Shown here: positions 1 to 8,557 of the stretch, in pieces
Layout of the letters: each line of letters begins with the position of its first letter
How positions within the stretch are numbered: the first letter of the stretch is position 1
NCBI GenBank assembly: GCA_023459215.1
Contig: JAEWVF010000105.1
Coordinates: forward strand, 42,340 to 106,339
Length of the DNA stretch: 64,000 bases
Direction of reading: 5' to 3'
Source: Chloroflexota bacterium
GTDB lineage: Bacteria > Chloroflexota > Anaerolineae > Anaerolineales > Villigracilaceae
Notes under the pieces: generated by a model
Told to the model about the DNA's origin: nothing
Database searches by the model: none
What the model saw: only the letters and a program-made list of their open reading frames with translations
Translations under genes and position numbers: made by a program

Positions 1-1
1 G

Positions 2-1483
2 CCGCCCCCGCCGATAGAGGCTCTTCCCGGTTCGCTGCAATTGGTGCTGGATCGCATCCTGGCCAAGAACCCGGCGGAGCGTTTTGCCTCCGCCCAGGAA
101 TTCCTGCTGGCTTTTCTGGATGCGAGCAACCTGGCCCCGGCGGATTTTTCCTCCGCCAGCCAGCCGTATGCCGAACTGCGGCCTGCCCCGGAATCGCGGA
201 CAACCCTGCCGGTCACGCCCCCGGCGGCTGTTCCCGCACCCAAACAGAATCCGATTCCCTGGCTGCCTCTGGTTTTACTCCTTGGCGCGCTGATTCTGGC
301 CGGGATTTGGCTCTTCCGGCCTGTTCCCGCTCAAGTTACTCCAACCCTGACCATTTTGCCGGCAGCCAGCGCCGCGTTAGCCGAGCCGACCCCTGAACCG
401 ACCGCAACGACTGCGCCCGAATCCATGCCCGGTCACGAAATGGATGAGATGGCGGCCCAGGATGAGCCAGTTTTGGGCATTTTGCGTTTTTACAGCGTGG
501 CCGGTTTGCTGGACGAGGTCATTCTCAATGCCCCGGAACTGCCCCAACCGGAAACTGGTTTCCAGTACGAGGCCTGGCTGACCGGGGACGAGGTGCGCCG
601 CAGCCTGGGCGTTTTAACCGTTCCGGGCGCGGATGGCCAGGCGGGCCTGACTTTCCTCGATGAACAGGGCCGCAATTTGCTCGTCCGTTATGGCCGCCTG
701 GAAATCAGCCTGGAACCCAATCCGGATGCCAATCCAAACTCTTCCGGGGATATCGTTTACTCGTCCGGCATCCCGCCGCTGGCGCTCAAACATTTACGGC
801 ACTTGTTTGTTAGTTTTAGCGAGACTCCTGCAGAAATCGGCCTGATTGTCGGCCTGGAAAGACAGACTTTGCTTGTCCTCGAGCATACCCAACTCATGCT
901 GAACGCCTCCCAACAGGATGACCTGCCTGCTGTCCGCGCCGAGGCGGAGGCCGTCTATAATCTGCTGGTGGGCAGCCAGGCTGGCGGCTACGGCGACCTG
1001 GACGGGGATGGGGCTGTGGCCGATCCCGGCGATGGGTTTGGCCTTTTGCTGAACGGTGAGAATGTCGGTTATCTCGAAGGAACCATCTCGCATACCGGTT
1101 TCGCCATGACGATGGAAGACGCCTCGGCCAACATCGTCATCCACGGCGACCATGTCATTCATTCTGTCCGGAATATCGAAGGCTGGGCGGTTGAACTGTC
1201 CGAATTGTTGCTGCAAATCGCCGCAAGCGAGCGCCTGGATGATGATACGCGCGCGCTGGTGCTGCAATCCCTGGCGCTTGCCGACCGGATGGTCAACGGC
1301 CGCGATCTGGACGGCAACGAACGCATCGAACCGGTGCCGGGTGAGGGCGGCCTGTTGACGGCTCTCGATCATGCAGTTTACATGCTCGATATGCCCTTGT
1401 TTGCGGGGACGGGGCGTTTACCGTCCCCGGAGCCGGCCCAGGTGGATGGCGAGCACGAGATGCCGCCGGGCTACGCGCCCTGA
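2..1483 (+). CDS. C-terminal part of a membrane Ser/Thr protein kinase (truncated at the left edge)
   Basis: The reading frame is open from base 2, so the start lies outside the window; 493 residues are visible. The first ~45 match the last helices of a eukaryote-like kinase domain (LAKNPAERFASAQEFLLAF, the usual 'P..R..S...' tail). A Pro-rich linker follows, then one membrane segment (about residues 85-107, WLPLVLLLGALILAGIWLF), a Thr/Pro stalk and a ~330-residue outer domain. Its first half (about residues 160-290) has the look of the anti-sigma-K (RskA) C-terminal fold seen on some bacterial kinases; this is a weak similarity from memory. The kinase core is missing here, so activity cannot be judged. 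A hairpin terminator follows the stop. Confidence 0.72.
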   Translation, partial: PPPPIEALPGSLQLVLDRILAKNPAERFASAQEFLLAFLDASNLAPADFSSASQPYAELRPAPESRTTLPVTPPAAVPAPKQNPIPWLPLVLLLGALILAGIWLFRPVPAQVTPTLTILPAASAALAEPTPEPTATTAPESMPGHEMDEMAAQDEPVLGILRFYSVAGLLDEVILNAPELPQPETGFQYEAWLTGDEVRRSLGVLTVPGADGQAGLTFLDEQGRNLLVRYGRLEISLEPNPDANPNSSGDIVYSSGIPPLALKHLRHLFVSFSETPAEIGLIVGLERQTLLVLEHTQLMLNASQQDDLPAVRAEAEAVYNLLVGSQAGGYGDLDGDGAVADPGDGFGLLLNGENVGYLEGTISHTGFAMTMEDASANIVIHGDHVIHSVRNIEGWAVELSELLLQIAASERLDDDTRALVLQSLALADRMVNGRDLDGNERIEPVPGEGGLLTALDHAVYMLDMPLFAGTGRLPSPEPAQVDGEHEMPPGYAP

Positions 1484-1495
1484 GATTGGATCGGT

Positions 1496-1529
1496 AAAAG
1501 AGTATTCTGGAAAACCAGGGTACTCTTTT
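1496..1529 (+). terminator. Rho-independent terminator after the kinase gene
   Basis: A 15-bp stem (AAAAGAGTATTCTGG pairing with CCAGGGTACTCTTTT, two G-U pairs) encloses an AAAA loop and ends in a T run. The uvrC -35 box starts in its last T residues. Confidence 0.85.
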
Positions 1530-1557
1530 TGATTGTCTGCGCCTGGCCGGGTATAAT
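1529..1557 (+). promoter_or_regulatory. uvrC promoter, probably leaderless
   Basis: TTGATT (1529-1534), a 17-bp spacer, and a perfect TATAAT (1552-1557). The uvrC ATG begins 7 nt after the -10 box, where transcription normally starts, and there is no Shine-Dalgarno sequence in between. The transcript is therefore probably leaderless. Confidence 0.75.
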
Positions 1558-1564
1558 TTCTTCC

Positions 1565-3439
1565 ATGCAAATTTCAGAGCATATCCAGGGCATCCTTGCC
1601 ACCCTGCCAACCAAACCCGGTTGTTATCTGATGAAAAATGCCGACGGAAAAATTATCTATGTCGGCAAAGCCATCAATCTCAAGAACCGGGTGCGTTCCT
1701 ACTTCCACGCCGATTCGAGCCACGACAACAAAACCCGCCGCCTGGTGCGCGAAATTGCCACGCTCGAGTGGATCGTGGTCGGTTCGGAGCTTGAAGCGCT
1801 GATTCTGGAGATGAATCTGATCAAGCGCCACCGCCCGAAGTACAACGTGCGCTTGAAGGATGACAAACGTTACCCGTACATCAAAGTCCATTGGCAGGAC
1901 GCCTACCCCAAAGTGACCGTTACCCGCCAGATGTTCGAGGATGGCGCCCGTTACTTTGGCCCGTATACTTCGGCCTGGGCGGTTTACCAGACCCTGGATG
2001 TGCTGCGAAAGGTTTTCCCGTACCTGACCTGTGACCGCGAAATCAGCGGCCAGGATAAACGCGCCTGCCTGTACTACGATATCAAATTGTGCATCGGCCC
2101 CTGCATTGGTGCGGTCGATCAGGCGGGCTATCGCCAGATGATTACCGATCTGATGGAATTCCTGAGCGGTCATTCCGAGCCAATCATGGAGCGGGTTCAG
2201 GCCGAGATGGAAACAGCCGCCGAGGAACTACGTTTCGAGAAGGCCGCTGCCCTGCGCGACCAGCTCAAGGCCATGCACAGCATTGTCGAACGCCAGAAGG
2301 TTGTATTTGCCTCCGATTACAAGGATTCGGATGTGATTGCCATGGCGCGCGCCGACGGCGAGGCCTGCGTCCAGATTTTCTTTGTGCGCGGCGGCAAGTT
2401 GATCGGGCGCGAGTATTTTGTGCTCGAAGGCACCGAGGATGTTACCGATAACGAGGTGATTGCCGAATTCGTCAAGCAGTTTTACACCGAGGCGGCCAAC
2501 ATGCCCCAGCAGGTGTTGCTGCCGAACGAGATCGAAGAAGCGCGCATCATCCAGGAGTGGCTGCGCTCGCGGCGCGGCGGCGGTAAAGTCGAAATCCATG
2601 TCCCGCGCGAGGGCCAGCCGCATGAACTCGTCCAGATGGCGGCTGAAAACGCCGCCGAAACCCTCTCTGCGCTGCGCAGTCAGTGGCAGGCCGACAGTCA
2701 CAAGCAGGAGATGGCCCTGGCGGAATTGCAATCGGCGTTCAACCTGCCCGAGCCGCCCAACCGGATGGAATGCTACGATGTTTCCCACACCCAGGGTGTG
2801 GCCACCGTTGGGGCGATGGTGGTTTTCGAGCAGGGTGTCCCGGCCAAGAAAAACTATCGCAAATTCAACATCGACAGCACTTCGATCGGCGCGCCGGATG
2901 ATTTCGCCAGCATGGAGGAGATGCTCACCCGCCGTTTCAAACGCTGGTCGGTGAGCAATGTCGAATCGGCGGCGACCCAGGCGCCGGGTGCGAAGCCGGA
3001 CGAGTCATTTTCCATCCTGCCGGATTTAATTATTGTTGATGGCGGCAAAGGCCAGTTGGGTCGTGTGGTGGCTGTCCTGGAGCAATTTGGGCTGTATGGC
3101 AAGGTTCCTGTGGTCGGGCTGGCCAAGCGCGAAGAAGAGATTTTCTTCCCGCACCAATCGGAGCCGCTGCTGTTGCCGCGCCATTCACAGGGTTTGTACC
3201 TTTTGCAGCGCATCCGCGATGAAGCCCATCGTTTTGGCATTACCGCTCACCGTAAGCGTCGTTCGAAGCAAGGCATGGCTTCGATTTTGGACTCGATCCC
3301 CGGCGTTGGTCCGGCGCGACGGAAGAGCCTCTTGAAACATTTCGGAAGTGTGGATAAGATTAGGGACGCCTCGTTGCAGGAACTGGCGGAGGTGGTTCCG
3401 CCCGACGTTGCCGAGCAGGTCAAGGCGCATCTGGAATGA
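1565..3439 (+). CDS. uvrC: Excinuclease ABC subunit C
   Basis: 624 residues, normal for UvrC, the dual-incision nuclease of nucleotide excision repair that acts with UvrA and UvrB. The N-terminal GIY-YIG nuclease is clear (KPGCYLMKNADGKIIYVGKA, about residues 16-36). A UVR motif that binds UvrB follows (EELRFEKAAALRDQLKAM, about 218-236). The RNase H-like second nuclease is in the C-terminal half (MECYDVSHTQG and LIIVDGGKGQL), and a helix-hairpin-helix pair closes the protein (SIPGVGPARRKSLLKHFGS). ATG at 1565 is chosen because homology starts directly there and the promoter ends 7 nt before it. It overlaps the next gene by 4 bp. Confidence 0.97.
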   Translation: MQISEHIQGILATLPTKPGCYLMKNADGKIIYVGKAINLKNRVRSYFHADSSHDNKTRRLVREIATLEWIVVGSELEALILEMNLIKRHRPKYNVRLKDDKRYPYIKVHWQDAYPKVTVTRQMFEDGARYFGPYTSAWAVYQTLDVLRKVFPYLTCDREISGQDKRACLYYDIKLCIGPCIGAVDQAGYRQMITDLMEFLSGHSEPIMERVQAEMETAAEELRFEKAAALRDQLKAMHSIVERQKVVFASDYKDSDVIAMARADGEACVQIFFVRGGKLIGREYFVLEGTEDVTDNEVIAEFVKQFYTEAANMPQQVLLPNEIEEARIIQEWLRSRRGGGKVEIHVPREGQPHELVQMAAENAAETLSALRSQWQADSHKQEMALAELQSAFNLPEPPNRMECYDVSHTQGVATVGAMVVFEQGVPAKKNYRKFNIDSTSIGAPDDFASMEEMLTRRFKRWSVSNVESAATQAPGAKPDESFSILPDLIIVDGGKGQLGRVVAVLEQFGLYGKVPVVGLAKREEEIFFPHQSEPLLLPRHSQGLYLLQRIRDEAHRFGITAHRKRRSKQGMASILDSIPGVGPARRKSLLKHFGSVDKIRDASLQELAEVVPPDVAEQVKAHLE

Positions 3440-3822
3440 TGAAAACCATTTGGATCATCGACGACGACCAGGAGATGGCTCGCGCAGTCATGCTGATGCT
3501 GAAGCTGCTTGATTACCAGGCCCGGCACTTCTTGAATGCGCGCCTGGCGGCCAAGGAATTAATGGACGGCAGCCGCCCGGATTTGTTGATCCTGGACATC
3601 AGTATGCCCGAAGTGACCGGAATCATGATGCTGGAGTTCATCCGCCGCCGCCCGGAGTGGAACGATTTACCGGTGGTGATGCTCTCGTCCGAGTCGACCG
3701 AGATTCAGGTGGATGAAGCCAAACGCCTGGGTGCGGACGCTTATGTAATGAAACCGGTAACGCTGGATGAGTTGGAAAAGGCGCTATCGTCTGTTTTGAA
3801 GAAATACGAAAAGGAAAGCTAG
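3436..3822 (+). CDS. Single-domain response regulator (CheY-like receiver)
   Basis: 128 residues, only a receiver domain. The acidic pair (IIDDDQE), the phospho-acceptor Asp in LLILDIS, the switch Ser in VMLSSES and the conserved Lys in VMKPV are all present. No output domain is fused, so it works through a partner that is not identifiable here. The start overlaps the uvrC stop (ATGATG), so translation is probably coupled, although a role in repair is not implied. A second in-frame ATG lies at 3439. Confidence 0.92.
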   Translation: MMKTIWIIDDDQEMARAVMLMLKLLDYQARHFLNARLAAKELMDGSRPDLLILDISMPEVTGIMMLEFIRRRPEWNDLPVVMLSSESTEIQVDEAKRLGADAYVMKPVTLDELEKALSSVLKKYEKES

Positions 3823-3834
3823 GAGAAAGTTTGT

Positions 3835-3990
3835 ATGGCCAGCAAGAAACCCGCCAACAACAAGAATGTTAACAATAAATCGGAACGCAATCATGAAGCG
3901 CGCCGGCTGGCGATTACGCGGATTGTGTTCGTTGTCATCTCGCTGATCGTTTTGTTTTCGATGATTTTTTCAGCCGTCGCGACGTTTTAA
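3835..3990 (+). CDS. 51-residue membrane peptide, unknown function
   Basis: A small frame with a good Shine-Dalgarno (AGGAGAAAG, overlapping the previous stop). The N-terminal half is Lys/Asn-rich and basic (MASKKPANNKNVNNKSERN), followed by one strongly hydrophobic helix (about residues 27-49) and a stop shortly after. The charge pattern predicts the N-terminus in the cytoplasm. It is placed as the last gene of the uvrC run. I do not recognise the family; small proteins of this shape include SecE-like and regulatory peptides, but no diagnostic residue is visible. Confidence 0.6.
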   Translation: MASKKPANNKNVNNKSERNHEARRLAITRIVFVVISLIVLFSMIFSAVATF

Positions 3991-4005
3991 GTTTGCAATC
4001 GTTGG

Positions 4006-4011
4006 TATAAT
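4006..4011 (+). promoter_or_regulatory. Possible -10 box for prfA
   Basis: TATAAT lies 56 nt before the prfA start, and a separate AAAGGATG Shine-Dalgarno lies between. No convincing -35 box is visible. Confidence 0.4.
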
Positions 4012-4067
4012 CCAGCAACGCGGCGCAAGTCAGGCCGCGTTTCTTTTCGCGTTTTAAAGGATGATGT

Positions 4068-5141
4068 ATGCTCGAAAAACTGGCAGGAATTGAAGAACGT
4101 TACGAAGAAATCAACCGCCAACTGATGGAAGTTGGCAACGATTACCAGCGCGCCGCCGAACTGAACAAGGAACGCAGCGACTTGGAAGAGTTGGTGGAAA
4201 AAGCCCGCGAATATCGGATTGCGCTGAAGCGCCTTGCAGAGGCCAAAGCGTTGCTCGAATCGGAGCAGGAGGCGGAATTGGTATCGCTGGCGGAAATGGA
4301 AGCAGCCGAACTGGAGGAGTTGATTCCCCAGATCGAAACTGCCCTGAAAGGGATGCTGGTTCCGAAGGATCCGCGCGACGATAAGAACGTGATCGTCGAA
4401 GTTCGGGCCGGGACTGGCGGTGACGAAGCGGCCCTGTTTGCGGCGGACCTGTTCCGCATGTATACGCTCTATGCCGAGCGCCAGCGTTGGAAGTCGGAGG
4501 TCATGTCGGCCAGCGAAATTGGCATCGGCGGTTTCAAGGAAATCACTTTCGAGATCAAAGGCCGCGGCGCATACTCGAAGCTCAAGTACGAGTCGGGTGT
4601 CCACCGTGTTCAGCGCGTGCCGGCGACCGAGTCGCAGGGGCGCATTCACACCTCCACCGCTACGGTGGCGGTGCTGGCCGAAGTCGATGAAGTCGAAATC
4701 CATATCCCTGAATCGGATATCGAGATCGAAGTTTATCGTTCGGCGGGAGCGGGCGGCCAGAACGTGCAGAAGAACTCGACCGCGGTGCGCCTGTATCACA
4801 AACCCAGCGGATTGGTTGTTACCTGCCAGGACGAGCGCTCACAACTCCAGAACAAGATGCGCGCGATGAGCATTTTGCGCGCCCGTCTGTTCGAAATGGA
4901 AGAAAACCGGCGGCATGCCGAGCAGGAAGCCGACCGTCGCTCCCAGGTTGGCACGGGTGAACGCTCCGAGAAGATTCGCACCTACAACTATCCCCAGAGC
5001 CGCGTTACCGACCACCGCATCGGGCTTTCGTCTTATAACCTGCCGGTGGTGATGAGCGGCGATATCGATATGTTCATCGAAGAACTTTCCACCCGCGACG
5101 AGGCTGACCGGCTTTCCTCGGGTGAAGACGATGACGAATAA
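4068..5141 (+). CDS. prfA: Peptide chain release factor 1
   Basis: 357 residues, the standard RF1 length. RF1 recognises UAA and UAG and triggers peptidyl-tRNA hydrolysis in the ribosome. The tripeptide that reads the stop codon is PAT (residues 185-187, in RVPATESQGRIHTS), which separates RF1 from RF2. The catalytic GGQ is at residues 229-231 in SAGAGGQNVQKNS. A Shine-Dalgarno AAAGGATG precedes the ATG. The GGQ glutamine is the substrate of PrmC, encoded 4 kb downstream. Confidence 0.97.
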   Translation: MLEKLAGIEERYEEINRQLMEVGNDYQRAAELNKERSDLEELVEKAREYRIALKRLAEAKALLESEQEAELVSLAEMEAAELEELIPQIETALKGMLVPKDPRDDKNVIVEVRAGTGGDEAALFAADLFRMYTLYAERQRWKSEVMSASEIGIGGFKEITFEIKGRGAYSKLKYESGVHRVQRVPATESQGRIHTSTATVAVLAEVDEVEIHIPESDIEIEVYRSAGAGGQNVQKNSTAVRLYHKPSGLVVTCQDERSQLQNKMRAMSILRARLFEMEENRRHAEQEADRRSQVGTGERSEKIRTYNYPQSRVTDHRIGLSSYNLPVVMSGDIDMFIEELSTRDEADRLSSGEDDDE

Positions 5142-5164
5142 GGCTATTTCACCCATGTAGCGCG

Positions 5165-5196
5165 AATCGCTTCTGCTTTTGCAGGAGCGATTTTTT
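5165..5196 (+). terminator. Terminator after prfA
   Basis: AATCGCTTCTGC and GCAGGAGCGATT form a 12-bp stem (one G-U pair) around a TTTT loop, followed by a T run. Confidence 0.85.
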
Positions 5197-5291
5197 ATAA
5201 CCGGACTCTTCTATCCGAATATGTTAGAATTTTCAGGGTCTACCAATTCACTTTCGGAAATTAAGGATCATTGATTATTTGCGAGGTGGCT

Positions 5292-6413
5292 ATGGGGTTG
5301 TTTGCATCAAAATGGTTTCGTAATTTATTTTATGCACTGGCCGCGATCCTTATCGTTTTTTTTGCCTGGAATCTGCGCATCAAGGCTGCTCAGGCCCTGC
5401 CGCCCGATGCGGATGAGGGCATTTATCTCTCGGCTGCTGCCCAATTCGCCGGGTTGATGAAGAATGGCGATTGGGCTGGTTTGCTCGAAACCAATCCCAA
5501 CCCAGAACACCCGCCTTTGAGCAAACTGCTTTTTAGCTGGGCCATCCTGCCAGATTTCGAAGAAGATATGCAGTCAGGCGACCTGTACCAGGCGGTTCTC
5601 TCGCCGACCGGCTTCCACGCCCGCCGCGCAGCCGCCCTCTTCGGCGCCCTGGCTGCCGGGCTGCTGGCTTTGTTCAACCCCCTCGGCGGGGCTTTCCTGG
5701 CGGTGCATACCATGACGGTCAAATACACCAGCGAGATTATGCTGGAGGCGTTGCCCGCTTTTACCAGCCTGGCCGCGGTGCTGTCTTATTCCGCTTACAA
5801 GCGTGGCCATTCCCGGCGGAATTTGTGGTGGGTCGCTTCGGCCCTTTTCCTGGGGCTGACCGCTTCCGGGAAGTTCATCTACGCCCTGGTCGGTTTTGCC
5901 ATCCTGCTCGATTGGCTGTTCGAACTGCGCAAGCGAGGCCATTGGAAGTCTCTCCTGGCCTGGGGGCTGTTCTCGCTGGCGGCCTTTTTTGCTTCCAACC
6001 CCTACCTGTGGCCCGATCCGCTGGGCAGGCTGCTCGAAGCGTTGACCTATCACTCGCGCTATTCCACCTCCGCCCAGGAAGTGCTGGAAAACGCCTTTCC
6101 GGTTTACCAGCCTTTCATTTGGATGGTAACCTCCGCTGCGGACTGGCATCCCCAGGATGTTTTCGTTGTTTCCATCGACCTGTTGATTGTCAGCCTGGCC
6201 GTGTTCGGGCTGGTACGCCTGTGGAAGAAGGAGCGCGTGTTTGTGCTCTGGCTGGGGGTGGCCATCCTTTTCCTGCTGGCCTGGCCGACCAAGTGGCCGC
6301 AATACATCCTTGTGCTGACCGCCCCGCTCTCGCTTGCGGCGGGTGAGGCGCTGCTCATTCTTTTTAAAGAAATTTGGAACGACTTACTTTCTTTTCGTAA
6401 AGGCCGATCATGA
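5292..6413 (+). CDS. GT39/PMT-like membrane glycosyltransferase
   Basis: 373 residues with about eight hydrophobic helices. The first outer loop carries the acidic motif LPPDADEGIYLSAA and, 35-40 residues on, NPEHPPLSKLLF, which together are typical of dolichyl- or polyprenyl-phosphate-sugar-dependent GT-C enzymes (GT39/GT83, ArnT-like). The first helix may also be a signal anchor. Start ATG at 5292 has a GAGGTGG Shine-Dalgarno. It overlaps the next gene by 4 bp, and that gene's first ~370 residues are a paralogue of it, so the two arose by tandem duplication. Acceptor and sugar are unknown. Confidence 0.8.
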   Translation: MGLFASKWFRNLFYALAAILIVFFAWNLRIKAAQALPPDADEGIYLSAAAQFAGLMKNGDWAGLLETNPNPEHPPLSKLLFSWAILPDFEEDMQSGDLYQAVLSPTGFHARRAAALFGALAAGLLALFNPLGGAFLAVHTMTVKYTSEIMLEALPAFTSLAAVLSYSAYKRGHSRRNLWWVASALFLGLTASGKFIYALVGFAILLDWLFELRKRGHWKSLLAWGLFSLAAFFASNPYLWPDPLGRLLEALTYHSRYSTSAQEVLENAFPVYQPFIWMVTSAADWHPQDVFVVSIDLLIVSLAVFGLVRLWKKERVFVLWLGVAILFLLAWPTKWPQYILVLTAPLSLAAGEALLILFKEIWNDLLSFRKGRS

Positions 6414-8557
6414 ACTTTTTTTCAGCGAAGTGGCTTCGCGCCGCCTTGTCCGTTTTTGCCGCCATCCTGGTCATCCTGCTGGCCTGGAACTTGCGCCAGA
6501 ATGCCGCCACCTATCTGCCCGTTGACTATGACGAGGATGATTACATGCGCGCGGCCCAGGAGTATGCTGCCGTTATCCGCTCCGGCGACCTGACCGGGCT
6601 GCTGGATTACAACTACCGCCCCGAGCACCCGCCGCTGCTGAAAATCCTGTATGGCTGGGCCATAGCGGATGATCCCGAAGCGCCGCTCATCCCTGACCGC
6701 CCAACCACCGCCTCGCCCGACCCGACCCTGCCGCGCCCGCACCTGATCCATGCCCGCACCCTGGGAGCGGTGCTCGGCACGCTGACCGTGGGTTTGGTCG
6801 CCCTGCTCAACCCGCTGGCGGGATTTGCCCTGGCCATCCATACCTTTACCATCAAATATGTTTCGCAGGTGATGCTGGAGTCGCTCCCCTCCCTGACCAG
6901 CCTGCTCACTGTCCTGGCTTACCTGCGTAGCAAAAAATCCCCCCGGCGCGGGGCCTGGCTGGCCGCCTCATCCGTTTTTCTTGGCCTGACCGCCGCCAGC
7001 AAATACCTGTACTGCGTGGTCGGGATTGCCATCCTGATTGACTGGTTCCTCGAACAGCGCAAAACCGGAACATGGCGCAGTTGGTTCAGCGCGATTCTTC
7101 CCTGGGGCCTGTTCGCCGTTGCTGTTTTCTTTGCCGCCAACCCCTACCTGTGGCCCGATCCTCTAAACCGCCTGCGCGAGTCGGTTTTCTATCACGCCGG
7201 TTACGCCAGCGGTGCGGAAGAAGTCCAACGCGCAGGTTATCCCTTTTACCAGTCCATTGTTCACATGTTCTTTTCGCCTTACTGGTGGGGCCAGAACGGC
7301 GTTTTTGATTTTCCTTACGATCCTTTCCTGGCCGTTTTTGCGATTTTCGGCCTGAAACGGCTGTGGAACAAGGAACGCCTGTACGTGCTCTGGCTGGCGG
7401 TTGCCCTGGCTTTCCTGTTCGTCTGGCCGACCAAATGGGCGCAATACAACATCATTTTGAGCGTTCCGCTGGCCTTTTCCGCCGCGGAAGGCTTCTTGGC
7501 CGTATTGGTCGACCCGCTCAAACGCTGGTGGGCCAAGCGCGGTCAGCGGGCTGGGCCGCAGCGCAGCGATTTGCGCCGCGCCTGGCCCTGGCTGGTTCCC
7601 GGCTTGATTGCTTTTATCATCCTGACCCTTTTCCCGCTGGTTTTTCAGCTTGGGGTTTCCTTCACCGACTTTAGCACCGCTTCCATTCGGGATGGTTTCC
7701 AGGGCGGGTTGTGGCGCGCCATTTTCGGCGGCCTGTCCGGCCAGGCTGGGCCTGTTACAAGCGAATTCCCATACCGCGCCACCCAGGTTAATTTTATCGG
7801 CCCGATCAACTACATCCCGGTTTTGGGTTATATCAACTTTCCTGAGAGCGGCATCCTGGTTTTCAATGTTTTGTGGATGGTTTTTTCCGTGCTGCTGCAA
7901 ACCGCCCTGGGCCTGGGGATTGCGCTGCTGCTCTGGCAGCGCGGGGTGCGTTTTGGCAAATTCTGGCAGGCGCTGTTCATCGTCCCCTGGGCGATTCCTG
8001 AGATGATTGGCGCGCTGATGTGGTCGAACATTTTTCAGCCGGAGTGGGGCTGGCTGGCGCTGGCCGTCAAACAATATGGCGCGGATATTCCTTTTGGCTT
8101 CCTGGCAAACTGGCGGGGCAGCACGGACCTGTGGATCGTGATTTTCCTGATCCCGGCCCTGTGGTATGGCTTCCCGTTTATGCTCATGGCTGCCAGCGCC
8201 GGCCTGCGCATGATCCCCGATGAAGTTTATGATGCGGCGGCCATCGACGGCGCGAATTTGTGGCAAACCTTCAGCGGCGTTACCTGGCCGCTGCTCCTGC
8301 CGTTGTTGTTGCCGGCCATTATCGTGCGCGGTATTTTCGCCTTCAACCAGTTTTATCTCTTTCAGGCCTTTTACGCGCTCGAAGCCACCCTTTCCACTAC
8401 CGCTTTCAATATTTTCAACTCCGGCGGGTTTCATCCCCTGGGCGGACAGTTTGCCATCTCATCGGTGATCAATATCCTGAACATCCTGATTCTGGTTGCT
8501 TTCGTGATTATCTTCAATCGTTGGAGCAAGGCCAGCGAAGGAGTGACCTATGCGTAA
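6410..8557 (+). CDS. Fusion: GT39-like glycosyltransferase (N-terminal) and MalF-type ABC sugar permease (C-terminal)
   Basis: One uninterrupted 715-residue frame. Residues 1-~370 repeat the neighbour upstream, with the same signatures (DYDEDDYMRAA and RPEHPPLLKILYGW). After a short basic linker (KRWWAKRGQRAGPQRSDLRR) residues ~388-715 form a complete MalF/UgpA-type permease: PWLVPGLIAFIILTLFPL, a periplasmic loop, six helices, and the EAA loop that contacts the ATPase (EVYDAAAIDGANLWQTF). It overlaps the downstream MalG-type gene by 8 bp. No stop or convincing internal Shine-Dalgarno separates the halves; an in-frame TTG lies near 7570. A base-calling error joining two genes is possible but would need loss of both a stop and a start. 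Confidence 0.8.
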   Translation: MNFFSAKWLRAALSVFAAILVILLAWNLRQNAATYLPVDYDEDDYMRAAQEYAAVIRSGDLTGLLDYNYRPEHPPLLKILYGWAIADDPEAPLIPDRPTTASPDPTLPRPHLIHARTLGAVLGTLTVGLVALLNPLAGFALAIHTFTIKYVSQVMLESLPSLTSLLTVLAYLRSKKSPRRGAWLAASSVFLGLTAASKYLYCVVGIAILIDWFLEQRKTGTWRSWFSAILPWGLFAVAVFFAANPYLWPDPLNRLRESVFYHAGYASGAEEVQRAGYPFYQSIVHMFFSPYWWGQNGVFDFPYDPFLAVFAIFGLKRLWNKERLYVLWLAVALAFLFVWPTKWAQYNIILSVPLAFSAAEGFLAVLVDPLKRWWAKRGQRAGPQRSDLRRAWPWLVPGLIAFIILTLFPLVFQLGVSFTDFSTASIRDGFQGGLWRAIFGGLSGQAGPVTSEFPYRATQVNFIGPINYIPVLGYINFPESGILVFNVLWMVFSVLLQTALGLGIALLLWQRGVRFGKFWQALFIVPWAIPEMIGALMWSNIFQPEWGWLALAVKQYGADIPFGFLANWRGSTDLWIVIFLIPALWYGFPFMLMAASAGLRMIPDEVYDAAAIDGANLWQTFSGVTWPLLLPLLLPAIIVRGIFAFNQFYLFQAFYALEATLSTTAFNIFNSGGFHPLGGQFAISSVINILNILILVAFVIIFNRWSKASEGVTYA

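Noticed and set aside
7163..8434. 423-codon minus-strand frame
   Set aside because: Antisense to the fusion protein; Gln/Arg/Asn-rich product without domains.
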